DNA from: Pedobacter cryoconitis
Lineage (GTDB): Bacteria > Bacteroidota > Bacteroidia > Sphingobacteriales > Sphingobacteriaceae
Length of the DNA stretch: 64,000 nucleotides
Assembly (NCBI RefSeq): GCF_001590605.1
Contig: NZ_CP014504.1
Coordinates: 496,001-560,000, forward strand
Direction of reading: 5' to 3'
In this document: positions 1 to 8,196 of the stretch, one piece after another
Layout: each line of letters begins with the position of its first letter
Position numbering within the stretch: position 1 is the first letter of the stretch
Notes under the pieces: generated by a model
Told to the model about the DNA's origin: nothing
Databases searched by the model: none
What the model saw: only the letters and a program-made list of their open reading frames with translations
Made by a program: the position numbers and the translations under genes

Positions 1-1158
1 ACATTTTATGCATATCTGATAGCGGAGAAATATGTGATAGAAGAGGATATTAGGGAGGTGGAACTAGTCAAAGAAATCACTAAACAGGTCGATGAGAATC
101 ACACCGATTTTTTTCTCACAATTAATCCCAGCATGAACTGCAATTTTAAGTGCTGGTATTGCTATGAAACTCATGTTAAAAAGTCAAAACTTGATGAACC
201 AATGATTCAAAAAATCAATACGTTTATCGATACGACTATTGCGAAACCTGAAATCAGAGCTTTCAGTTTATCATTCTTTGGGGGAGAGCCTTTGTTGTAT
301 TTTAAAAAAGACGTTACTCCAATTATTAAGGCTTATGCGGATGCTTGCAAGACCAAAGGCATAACGCCAAGTATTGGTTTTACAACGAACGGTTATCTCA
401 TCAATGATGAATTTATAAATTTTTTTAAAGACAATGATCTTACCTGCTCTTTACAGATAACACTTGATGGTTATAAAGAGGAGCATGATTTGGTTAGGTT
501 TGTAAATGCAAATAAAGGTTCTTATGAACAAATCATGAAGAATATCAGGTTGCTTATCAATAATAAATTCTATGTCCGTTTAAGGATTAATTATACAGAT
601 AAAAATCTCCATGATTCCTATAAAATTGCTGATGACCTGGCAGATATTACACAAGAATTAAAGGATAACTACCTGCTCATTGACTATCACAGAGTCTGGC
701 AAAATGATAAGGTTGATAATTTGAAGGTAGTGCTGGATAGGAATGCAAATATAATGCGTGATCAGGGGCTTGAAGTGCTGACTAATTTCTCTCCGAATAA
801 TGTGCTCAGTTCTTGTTATGCAGATAAAAGAAATAGTGCGGTTATTAATTATAACGGAGATCTTTTTAAATGTACTGCCAGAGATTTTACCAATGTAAAA
901 AGAGCGGGTTATTTAAGTGAAGAAGGGGAGTTGATTTGGGAAAACGATTATCTGAACAAAAGAATGAATGCCAAATTCAAGAATAAACCTTGTCTTACTT
1001 GTAAGATTATGCCGATCTGTAATGGAGGATGTTCGCAACATGCAATGGAGCATTTGGAGGGGGACGATTACTGTGTTTACCATGGAGATGAAAATGAAAA
1101 AGACAAGGTTATCGCCACTAAAGTAGAAGAATTAATGAATGCTGCTGTTGCTGTTTAA
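1..1158 (+). CDS. Radical SAM/SPASM peptide maturase (5'-truncated by window edge)
   Basis: Probable RiPP maturase that uses SAM and Fe-S clusters to modify a precursor peptide in the cytoplasm. Counting from a GTG at 34, the radical SAM CX3CX2C motif is Cys36/Cys40/Cys43 in NCNFKCWYCYE, followed by FFGGEPLLY (the GGE SAM motif). The C-terminal SPASM region has CLTCKIMPICNGGC and a later Cys in DDYCVYH, for auxiliary Fe-S clusters. The frame is open from base 1, with residues ...YVIEEDIREVE before the barrel. In related maturases this stretch closes an N-terminal precursor-binding region, so the true start is probably upstream of the window; GTG 34 is only the first possible start seen. The next gene, 20 bases downstream, is a leader-peptidase exporter, which supports the RiPP role. 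The exact chemistry (thioether, C-C crosslink or epimerisation) cannot be told. Confidence 0.88.
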   Translation, partial: TFYAYLIAEKYVIEEDIREVELVKEITKQVDENHTDFFLTINPSMNCNFKCWYCYETHVKKSKLDEPMIQKINTFIDTTIAKPEIRAFSLSFFGGEPLLYFKKDVTPIIKAYADACKTKGITPSIGFTTNGYLINDEFINFFKDNDLTCSLQITLDGYKEEHDLVRFVNANKGSYEQIMKNIRLLINNKFYVRLRINYTDKNLHDSYKIADDLADITQELKDNYLLIDYHRVWQNDKVDNLKVVLDRNANIMRDQGLEVLTNFSPNNVLSSCYADKRNSAVINYNGDLFKCTARDFTNVKRAGYLSEEGELIWENDYLNKRMNAKFKNKPCLTCKIMPICNGGCSQHAMEHLEGDDYCVYHGDENEKDKVIATKVEELMNAAVAV

Positions 1159-1178
1159 ATTGAGTAGACAAATATTAA

Positions 1179-3386
1179 ATGTTTTCTAAAAGAAATAAGT
1201 TTAAATTTTTTCATCAGCTCGAAAGCATTGATTGTGGGCCGGCATGTCTGGCTATGGTAGCTAGTTATCATAAAAAACATTTCACTTTAAAAGAATTAAA
1301 AAAATTGTGTTCTATTACCAGAATGGGGGTTTCCGTTCAGGATATTATTACGGGTGCACAAAAGATAGGCTTTGAAGCAGAGGCTTTAAAAATTACAATA
1401 GAGGATTTGGAGAAAATACCGCTACCATCAATTCTGTACTGGAAACAAGACCACTTTATATTACTCCATGAAATAAGAAATAAAAAGTCAGGGAAAAACT
1501 ATTTTCTTGCTGATCCGGGGTACGGGGAAATTAAACTAGATCAGGAAACCATCATAAAGGAATGGTTAGGGACAAGCGATAAAGGAGTAGCTATAGTATT
1601 ACAAGTAGCTGAAACTAATGAACTCAATTCTTCAAAGTTGGAGAAGATGCGGTTTAAGGATAATCCGCTGGTAAAGCCCATTGTTGCTTTTGTAAAAGAA
1701 AACAAATTATTATACTCTTTCACAACACTGCTACTCGTATTGGGGTTATTGGCAAACTGGGCCATGCCATTGGTTTTTCGCAAGATTATTGATGAAGGGA
1801 TTATCAATAAATCTCTGCAGATGGTATGGATTCTTTTGCTGGCCCAATTTGGTTTGTTCCTGGGTAACTTTTTCTCTGATTCAATAAGTCATCTGATTTT
1901 AACGAAGATTAATTTTAAGCTAAGTCTTCTGCTTAAAAATAAGTTGTTAAATAAGCTCATGAGACTTCCTATTAGTTATTTTGATACGCGATTGAATACG
2001 GACACGCTCCAAAGGTTATCTGATCAGGGCAAGATTCAGGCATTTATAACCTGGAAAGGATTGGAACTAATTTTAAACTTCCTGAATATAATTGTCTTTA
2101 GTACAATGTTGTTTTTTATGAATAAAATCATATTTGTCATATACATTGTACTTAGTATTTTATCATTTGTCTGGGTCAGTTTCTTTCTGAAACTAAGGGC
2201 GATCCTGGAATATTCTATGTTTTTGAGGCAATCTGAAAATAACAACAGTTCTTACGAATTTATTATGCATATGCCCGAAATAAAAATCAACGGTGCCCAG
2301 CAAAATATGATAGATAAATTGTTGACTATTCAGGAAAAACTAAATAAAATAGAACTCAGGTCGCTCTTTCTGAATCTGTATCAGGTTGTTGGTGTAAGTT
2401 TTATTTCTAAGCTGAAAGAGTTTGTTACTATTGCGTTCTGTGCTTTTTTGATCATTAATGGCAAAATGACTTTAGGCTCTTTATTGAGCATCACTTACAT
2501 ACTGGGGGAACTTTCCAGACCTATTCAAAACTTTATTAACTATGTCAGGGACGCGCAAGATGCTGATATTGCACAAAAAAGAGTAAATGATATCTATACC
2601 GAAAAAGATGAAAACGAGTCCCATCATTTGGCTTTAAAAGATAAAATAAAAAGCCTGAGACTGGACAACGTATCCTTTAAATACCCTGGTAGCTTTAACC
2701 CATTTGTTATCAATCAGCTTTCATTTGATATTCCTGTAAATCAGATAACTGCAATCGTAGGCCAGAGTGGCAGCGGTAAAACGACTTTATTGAAACTGTT
2801 ATTGTCTTATTATGTCCCAACTGGTGGATCTGTTTTATTAAATGGAACAGATTTGTCTTCGTTTAATGCTGAACAGTGGAGGGAACGTTGTGGCGTAGTG
2901 ATGCAGGATGGCCACATTTTTAGTGGTACAATAGCTGAGAATATTGCCTTTGCTGATCCTGAAATTATGCCTGAAAAAGTTAAAGAGGCCGCCAGGATTG
3001 CTTGTGTTGATTCTTTCATTGAACTATTGCCATTGGGATATAATACGAAAATAGGGAATGTTGGTATTCAGTTAAGTGGTGGGCAGAAGCAACGTATACT
3101 AATAGCCCGTGCAGTGTATAAAAATCCAGGTTTTATACTTTTAGACGAAGCAACCAGTTCACTGGATGCTAACAATGAGAAAAATATAATGGACAATTTG
3201 AATGAATTCTTTATTGGCAGGACTGTGGTAGTTATAGCACACAGATTAAGCACTGTGAAAAATGCTAATCAAATTATAGTAATGAACCAGGGTCAAATAG
3301 TGGAAATTGGGGCTCATGATGAGCTGGTATCCGGCAAAAAACACTACTACGAATTAATAAAAAATCAGTTAGAATTGGGCAATTAG
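1179..3386 (+). CDS. C39 peptidase-containing ABC transporter (PCAT/bacteriocin exporter)
   Basis: Inner-membrane exporter of 735 aa that cleaves a double-glycine-type leader and exports the peptide. The N-terminal C39 domain (about 1-130) has the oxyanion Gln13, catalytic Cys19 (QLESIDCGPACLAM), His92 (DHFILLHE) and Asp112 (ADPGYG), so the protease looks active. A transmembrane domain with several helices follows (about 175-460). The nucleotide-binding domain has Walker A GQSGSGKTT, signature LSGGQKQR, Walker B ILLDEAT and switch AHRLST. It is complete and full length for the family. It lies 20 bases after the radical SAM gene and 47 bases before the glycosyltransferase. Established for the family: C39 exporters process leaders ending in GG or GA. 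The cognate precursor is not in the window. Confidence 0.93.
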   Translation: MFSKRNKFKFFHQLESIDCGPACLAMVASYHKKHFTLKELKKLCSITRMGVSVQDIITGAQKIGFEAEALKITIEDLEKIPLPSILYWKQDHFILLHEIRNKKSGKNYFLADPGYGEIKLDQETIIKEWLGTSDKGVAIVLQVAETNELNSSKLEKMRFKDNPLVKPIVAFVKENKLLYSFTTLLLVLGLLANWAMPLVFRKIIDEGIINKSLQMVWILLLAQFGLFLGNFFSDSISHLILTKINFKLSLLLKNKLLNKLMRLPISYFDTRLNTDTLQRLSDQGKIQAFITWKGLELILNFLNIIVFSTMLFFMNKIIFVIYIVLSILSFVWVSFFLKLRAILEYSMFLRQSENNNSSYEFIMHMPEIKINGAQQNMIDKLLTIQEKLNKIELRSLFLNLYQVVGVSFISKLKEFVTIAFCAFLIINGKMTLGSLLSITYILGELSRPIQNFINYVRDAQDADIAQKRVNDIYTEKDENESHHLALKDKIKSLRLDNVSFKYPGSFNPFVINQLSFDIPVNQITAIVGQSGSGKTTLLKLLLSYYVPTGGSVLLNGTDLSSFNAEQWRERCGVVMQDGHIFSGTIAENIAFADPEIMPEKVKEAARIACVDSFIELLPLGYNTKIGNVGIQLSGGQKQRILIARAVYKNPGFILLDEATSSLDANNEKNIMDNLNEFFIGRTVVVIAHRLSTVKNANQIIVMNQGQIVEIGAHDELVSGKKHYYELIKNQLELGN

Positions 3387-3433
3387 TACCCTGTTTCTTT
3401 GTGCATCAATAATCCTTTAAATCATTTTAAATT

Positions 3434-4780
3434 ATGTTACCTGTCATTAAAACATATGCGATTAATCTCAAACACAGAACTGATAGAAAGGCTCATATCC
3501 AGGCACAGTTTGAGGGAAGAAAAGAATTCGATCTTAAAATAATAGAAGCCTGTGAAGCTCAGATTGGCGCTGTTGGCTTATGGAACAGCGTACTTTATAT
3601 TTTGGGAAATGTGGCTGATAGAAATGATGAGTATATAATTATTTGTGAGGATGACCACCAATTTACTGCTAATTATTCTCCTGAATTGTTCATCAGTTGT
3701 ATTGAACAGGCAAGGGCAAAAGGAGCGGATATCTTGTGTGGAGGTGTAAGTTGGTTAAATTGTGCTATCCAAATCTCAAAGGAACTTTTTTGGGTGGAGA
3801 AATTTACTGGTGGACAATTCATCGTCATCTTCAATAAATTCACTCCATTTCTGTTGAGTGCCGTTTTTAAAGATAGTGATTGTTATGATCTCGTTATTAG
3901 TTCGCTTACTAATCAAAAATTCATTATCCACCCATTTATTTCTACTCAGAAAGAATTTGGATATTCTGATGTAACGGAAATAAATAGCATAGAAGGACGC
4001 GTAAATGGATTGTTTAACAAGACTTCGGCAAGTGTTCAGATCTTAAAAGATGTTTCTGCTTTCTACAAAAAAAGTCAGGATAAAATTAATCAGGCAAATC
4101 ATGTTGCAGTAATAAAGGATATGGTAATTCCCACTTATATTATCAATCTTAAAGACAGAACAGCCCGTAGAGAACATATTGAAAAGCAGTTTGAAAACAG
4201 ACCTGAATTTGATTTTAGTGTTATTGAGGCCTGTGAACATGAAATTGGCGCGGTTGGTCTATGGAACAGTATCCGTAAAATCATTGAAATTGCACAGTCC
4301 AATGAAGATGATGTGATCATTATATGCGAGGACGATCATGAATTTACATCAGATTATTCCAGCGATCTTCTAATGAAAAATATTATTGAAGCCTATCAGC
4401 AAGGAATAGAGGTTCTTTCTGGTGGAATAGGAGGATTCGGTGCGATTATTCCTGTCACCAGAAACAGGTTATGGGTCAATGCTTTTTTGAGTACTCAATT
4501 TATAATTGTATACAAGCGTATTTTTCAGAAAATACTGGATGCCCCTTTTGACGATAAAGTGGTGGCAGATGGTGCAATATCTGAAATAGCGGATAACAAG
4601 ATGGTTTTATATCCATTTATATCAGTTCAAAAAGATTTTGGCTACTCGGATGTGACAGCTGTCCATAATACAAATAGTGGATTAGTGAATACAATGTTTG
4701 AGGATACCAGTATGAGAATTCAAAATATCTATAGCGCCATGGATGTCCTTTTTGAAGAGATGATTGTGGTTTCGGTTTAA
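3434..4780 (+). CDS. GT25-like glycosyltransferase with internal tandem duplication
   Basis: The 448-aa protein consists of two homologous halves, about residues 6-215 and 232-440, joined by a short linker. Each half starts with the GT25-type motif INLK(H/D)RT-R--HI, then IEAC, IGAVGLWNS, an acidic IICEDDH motif (EDD at 72-74 and 299-301; candidate nucleotide-sugar/metal site), and ends with PFIS-QK-FGYSDVT. GT25 (LPS/collagen glycosyltransferase) enzymes use such INLK and ED motifs; that this is a glycosyltransferase is inference from those motifs. Because both halves keep them, both may be active, for instance adding two sugars. It sits between the peptide exporter and a LicD gene, so a peptide or glycopeptide acceptor is more likely here than LPS. 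The divergence between halves shows an old duplication, not an assembly artefact. Confidence 0.72.
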   Translation: MLPVIKTYAINLKHRTDRKAHIQAQFEGRKEFDLKIIEACEAQIGAVGLWNSVLYILGNVADRNDEYIIICEDDHQFTANYSPELFISCIEQARAKGADILCGGVSWLNCAIQISKELFWVEKFTGGQFIVIFNKFTPFLLSAVFKDSDCYDLVISSLTNQKFIIHPFISTQKEFGYSDVTEINSIEGRVNGLFNKTSASVQILKDVSAFYKKSQDKINQANHVAVIKDMVIPTYIINLKDRTARREHIEKQFENRPEFDFSVIEACEHEIGAVGLWNSIRKIIEIAQSNEDDVIIICEDDHEFTSDYSSDLLMKNIIEAYQQGIEVLSGGIGGFGAIIPVTRNRLWVNAFLSTQFIIVYKRIFQKILDAPFDDKVVADGAISEIADNKMVLYPFISVQKDFGYSDVTAVHNTNSGLVNTMFEDTSMRIQNIYSAMDVLFEEMIVVSV

Positions 4781-4798
4781 TCTTAATTATTTCAGCAA

Positions 4799-5506
4799 AT
4801 GAATACTAATCATTACGACTGGCCAGCAGATGACAGGGATAAATGTATTTCAATGGAAGAGCAAGTGCATTGTGTGCTTTTGAGGATGTTGAAAATATTT
4901 GATCTGATTTGTACTAAACATGACATTACCTATTGGTTAGATTATGGAACCTTATTAGGTGCTGTACGCAACAAGGGATTTATTCCCTGGGATATGGAAA
5001 TTGATATAGGGATGCCGCGTCATGACTTTGATACTTTTAAGAAGGTTGGTATTGCAGATCTACCTGTAGATCTTTTCTTTCAGGATGCTTTTACTGATCC
5101 TGATTATTTACATAGCCATATTATAGAAGCAAAAATAAGAGATAGATATAGTAATTATATTGAGTTTGAACAAGCGAACCCTGAGTGCAAATGGCATAAT
5201 GGAATTCAAATAGACATTTTTGTATATGATCTGGACAGTGAGTTAAGAGACTGTATCTCCAATTCATTTGAAAGAGTCCTGACAAATAAAAAGGCATTTT
5301 TCTTTACAAAAGAGTTTCAATATCTCTTATATCAGCAATTTGGAGATACTCAATTTCCGATTCCTGATTGTTATCATGCTTATCTGACAAGAAATTATGG
5401 CGATTATCTTGTGCTTCCACCAATTGAAGAACAGGTCGCAGAAATTGTAAATCCTTTTGATTCTTGTCAGCATAAGGAGTCTTTAACGTGGAAAAATAAG
5501 CCCTGA
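4799..5506 (+). CDS. LicD family phosphotransferase
   Basis: LicD-family enzyme (nucleotidyltransferase fold, 235 aa). Known members move phosphocholine, ribitol-phosphate or similar groups from a CDP carrier to a glycan. The family signature is clear: YGTLLGAVRNKGFIPWD at residues 49-65, followed by MEIDIGMPR. Most LicD proteins read WDDDIDI; here it is WDMEIDI, keeping Asp65, an acidic residue (Glu67) and Asp69, so metal binding is plausibly kept. It begins 18 bases after the glycosyltransferase and shares the cluster with a LicC/PntC-like cytidylyltransferase (6336-7046) that could supply its CDP-linked donor. The acceptor might be the sugar added by the upstream enzyme. The substrate is inferred from context only. 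Confidence 0.85.
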   Translation: MNTNHYDWPADDRDKCISMEEQVHCVLLRMLKIFDLICTKHDITYWLDYGTLLGAVRNKGFIPWDMEIDIGMPRHDFDTFKKVGIADLPVDLFFQDAFTDPDYLHSHIIEAKIRDRYSNYIEFEQANPECKWHNGIQIDIFVYDLDSELRDCISNSFERVLTNKKAFFFTKEFQYLLYQQFGDTQFPIPDCYHAYLTRNYGDYLVLPPIEEQVAEIVNPFDSCQHKESLTWKNKP

Positions 5507-5537
5507 TTTCAACATTAATAATCTTTAAACTAATCCT

Positions 5538-6320
5538 ATGAAATTAAGTAATGAAAAAGTTATCGAATTTGAGGAGAATGGATTCCTGACTATTCCAAAA
5601 TTCTACTCAGATAGCATAGTAGACCAAATTCGAATAGCTGCTACTGATTTGATGAATCAGCCCAATTTATTAAATGGATGTACTAAATATTACGAAAATA
5701 GTGTGATCAATGCTAATGAAATTCTTTGCAGAATAGAGAATTTTATCGGTTTCAATGATTTTTATTATCAATTGATGAACGATCCAGGACTCCTATCTAT
5801 TCTGGAAGTGTTGTTCAAAGAAGCTCCTGTGCTTTTTAAGGAGAAGATAAATTATAAACTACCAGGAGGGAATCCATTTGCACCACATCAGGATGCACCT
5901 GCATATGCAATGTTTGATTGTGATATTTATCTGACAGTGATGATTTGTATTGATGACAGTGCTAAAGAAAATGGAACGCTTGCTTTTGCAAAAGGAAGAC
6001 ATAAAGAAGGAATATTTCCAGTAGGTGAAACAGGAGAGATCCTGGAATCTTATACGCGTGAAATGGAGTGGGATCTGATCAGTTTACGGGCTGGAGATAT
6101 CATGATATTTGATTCGTTTGTTCCTCACAAATCTGATGCTAATCTAAGTGAATATTCCAGAGGACTGATTTTTTCTACTTATAATAAAATATCTTTTGGT
6201 GATTTACGAAAGGATTATTATGATTTAAAACGAAAACACTTTCCGCCTGATCATGAACGTGACCCAAATAAAGATTATAGCCTGAATAATCCATTTAACC
6301 TTGCAAACCCTCTTAAATAA
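5538..6320 (+). CDS. PhyH-family Fe(II)/2-oxoglutarate dioxygenase
   Basis: Phytanoyl-CoA-dioxygenase-family hydroxylase of 260 aa. The iron triad is visible: His117 and Asp119 in APHQDAP, and His197 in FDSFVPHKSD. Arg208 (YSRGLIF) is the expected 2-oxoglutarate-binding arginine, so it looks catalytically complete. ENGTLAFAKGRHKEG is the typical strand before the lid. It follows the LicD gene by 31 bases and precedes the nucleotidyltransferase by 15 bases, so it is probably in the same transcript. Members of this superfamily hydroxylate natural products, and some (PhnY-type) hydroxylate 2-aminoethylphosphonate. Given the neighbours, either the peptide or a phosphono/phospho head group could be the substrate; the sequence does not decide. 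Confidence 0.87.
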   Translation: MKLSNEKVIEFEENGFLTIPKFYSDSIVDQIRIAATDLMNQPNLLNGCTKYYENSVINANEILCRIENFIGFNDFYYQLMNDPGLLSILEVLFKEAPVLFKEKINYKLPGGNPFAPHQDAPAYAMFDCDIYLTVMICIDDSAKENGTLAFAKGRHKEGIFPVGETGEILESYTREMEWDLISLRAGDIMIFDSFVPHKSDANLSEYSRGLIFSTYNKISFGDLRKDYYDLKRKHFPPDHERDPNKDYSLNNPFNLANPLK

Positions 6321-6335
6321 TTCAATATCATTCTT

Positions 6336-7046
6336 ATGACAACTAAAATTGAAACTGCTGTAGTTTTAGCTGCAGGGGCCGGAATCAGAATTAGGGAATT
6401 CTTTGATGTTCCAAAAGGGTTTATTAAAATTAATGATAGACCTATTATTGAAATTTCCGTAGAGAAATTAATAGCAGTAGGGATTAACAGAATTGTAATA
6501 GTAACAGGGTATAATCATAATTTTTATGAGACTCTGGCAATTAAATACCCTCTGATTGAATTGATTTTTAATGAAAAATATGCCTCCTGTAACCACTTGT
6601 ATTCATTATGCTGTATAAAAGGAATTGTTAATGAAAGTTTTTTATTACTTGAATCAGATATCGTTTATGAACAACGGGCACTCGAAAAAATATTGGATAT
6701 AGATGAATCAAATGCAATTATAGTCTCTGCAGTTAGCGGATCTGGGGATGAGGTTTTTGTTGAATCCAGAAATGAAAATCTTGTCAATATGAGTAAGGAT
6801 TCAAAAAGCATTAATCAAATAACAGGGGAATTTATTGGTATATCATTATTTTCGATGCCCTTCTTTAATAAAATATTTGAACTGGCTGAAAAAGACATAA
6901 CAAACTTGTCAACAGGATCATACGATACTAATGGAATTACCAGTGCGGCACAATATTTCCCTGTCTATTGCCTGTTGATACAAGATCTGATCTGGGTAGA
7001 AATTGATACTTACGAAATGTATGTGGACGCTATTAAAATTTTTTAA
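6336..7046 (+). CDS. LicC/PntC-like cytidylyltransferase
   Basis: Nucleotidyltransferase of 236 aa with the NTP-binding loop VVLAAGAGIRIRE (residues 9-21) and the downstream Lys in VPKGFIKI. Later blocks, FLLLESDIVYEQRAL and SGSGDEVFVE, are features I associate with the phosphocholine / 2-aminoethylphosphonate cytidylyltransferase group (LicC/PntC) rather than with hexose-1-phosphate enzymes. The predicted reaction is CTP plus a phospho- or phosphono-amino-alcohol giving a CDP-type donor. That donor would suit the LicD-family transferase in the same operon. No PepM phosphonate-forming mutase, PhnW transaminase or choline kinase is present in the window, so the substrate must come from elsewhere or from genes to the left. 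The enzyme class is secure; the substrate is an inference. Confidence 0.82.
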   Translation: MTTKIETAVVLAAGAGIRIREFFDVPKGFIKINDRPIIEISVEKLIAVGINRIVIVTGYNHNFYETLAIKYPLIELIFNEKYASCNHLYSLCCIKGIVNESFLLLESDIVYEQRALEKILDIDESNAIIVSAVSGSGDEVFVESRNENLVNMSKDSKSINQITGEFIGISLFSMPFFNKIFELAEKDITNLSTGSYDTNGITSAAQYFPVYCLLIQDLIWVEIDTYEMYVDAIKIF

Positions 7047-7049
7047 TTT

Positions 7050-7595
7050 ATGAACTGGCAAAAAATATGGGAAGATAAAGGAAATACCACCATCAATAAT
7101 TTAAAGGAATTAGACGGGTTTGATCATACAAATATTGATGAAAGTTTGGTAGGTAAAGAAATCACGTCAATTTTAAAGATTCAGGAATCAGACAACGTTC
7201 TTGAAGTAGGGTGTGGAGCCGGCATGATTGCACAGTTCCTGAAATGTAACTATGTAGGAATTGATTATTCAAAGTCATTGGTTGAAAAACATATACAAAT
7301 CCTTCATAATTCTGTTTTATATGGTCAGGCAAATGATCTCGTTTTTAAAGATAGAATATTTGATAAGGTTTTTGCCTTCAGTATTTTTCAATATTTCCCT
7401 GATAAGAAATACGCGCTGGAGGTTATCAGTGAAATGAAGAGGGTTTCAAAGGGCTCTATATTTATCGGGGACATTCCTTTATCATCACATCGGGAGGAAC
7501 ATTTACTCTTTGAACACAAAGATTTCGATGGCTGGGAAATTTATGAGGGATTTTATAACAATGAAAGATTTAATGCAATTTTGAAGGTAGGTTAG
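7050..7595 (+). CDS. Class I SAM-dependent methyltransferase
   Basis: Small (181 aa) Rossmann-fold methyltransferase. Motif I is [12 protein letters not shown] (residues 49-60), followed by [14 protein letters not shown] (motif II with the acidic Asp) and a [12 protein letters not shown] stretch at the motif IV position. It begins 3 bases after the cytidylyltransferase stop, the tightest spacing in the cluster, which implies translational coupling. It is the last gene of the left cluster and is followed by a strong terminator. It may methylate an amine (for example of an amino-alcohol head group), a sugar or the peptide. It is short for the family, but the end is well formed. Confidence 0.85.
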   Translation: MNWQKIWEDKGNTTINNLKELDGFDHTNIDESLVGKEITSILKIQESDNVLEVGCGAGMIAQFLKCNYVGIDYSKSLVEKHIQILHNSVLYGQANDLVFKDRIFDKVFAFSIFQYFPDKKYALEVISEMKRVSKGSIFIGDIPLSSHREEHLLFEHKDFDGWEIYEGFYNNERFNAILKVG

Positions 7596-7652
7596 AATCC
7601 GCTTTTTATTTCCTGAAATTCCATAAATGAAAATAGGGTCGAAATAAAACAA

Positions 7653-7686
7653 AAAAAACCTTAAATCGTACGATTTAAGGTTTTTT
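7653..7686. terminator. Perfect-palindrome bidirectional terminator left of the mobile element
   Basis: A run of A, a perfect palindrome at 7659-7680 (arms CCTTAAATCG/CGATTTAAGG) and a run of six T form an intrinsic terminator that works on either strand. It ends the left cluster. By comparison with 23144-23175 it is also the original terminator of the tRNA-Pro gene before element insertion: both hairpins lie in a shared GAAATAAAACAAAAAA context, next to the tRNA 3'-end sequence. Confidence 0.85.
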
Positions 7687-7708
7687 GCCGACTTTTAAAA
7701 GTCAAATA

Positions 7709-7724
7709 GTCGGGGTGGCAGGAT
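7709..7724 (+). repeat. attL: orphan tRNA-Pro 3'-end fragment
   Basis: Sixteen bases identical to the 3' end of the tRNA-Pro gene at 23199-23214, followed by unrelated sequence, so there is no tRNA here. It is the left attachment-site copy left by element integration. Confidence 0.88.
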
Positions 7725-8196
7725 GCTTAACCCAACTCTTAAAATCTTGATTGTTAATCATATATCAAATAAAAATCAATTCAGGGAGCCTAATAGGGCA
7801 CATATTGTTAGATATGTATTGCCTCAGTTTAGCGGACTAATGACCTATATTAATGATTATCAATGAACTACATGTAAATCTAGTTTTTTAACTATTAAAA
7901 AGCAAGTTTTTAAGAATAATTAATCTTTTTACATTGCTGCAATACTTACTGCCTATATTATTAAATTAGAAAATAACTTAATAAAAGCAGATTATCAGTT
8001 AGACTTACGGTTGATTAATTATTCCTATAGATAGAATAATGTAAAACTGCTTGTTGAGGATTGGAGAAAATAGCTATTGCGGATAGTAAATAAGTAGATA
8101 GTATAGTTTAAGAAGACAACAAAAAAAACTTATTCTTGGGAAGTGAATAATAATAGAAAAAAAATATTTTATATTGCCATTCAAAATTAACCTCTC
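7725..8196. other. Gene-free left end of the mobile element
   Basis: About 470 bases of AT-rich sequence with no convincing reading frame, between the left attachment repeat and the HEPN-like gene. It has several A-tracts and short imperfect repeats, and could contain integrase arm-type sites and the promoter of the next gene. I could not define any site confidently. Confidence 0.5.

Noticed and set aside
1159..4798. RiPP precursor gene within the left cluster
   Set aside because: Gaps of 20, 47 and 18 bases are too small and no short ORF with a GG/GA leader is visible; the precursor is probably left of the window.
7709..7740. A second tRNA-Pro gene at the left end
   Set aside because: Only the last 16 bases are present; the anticodon and D arms are absent. 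It is an attachment-site copy.
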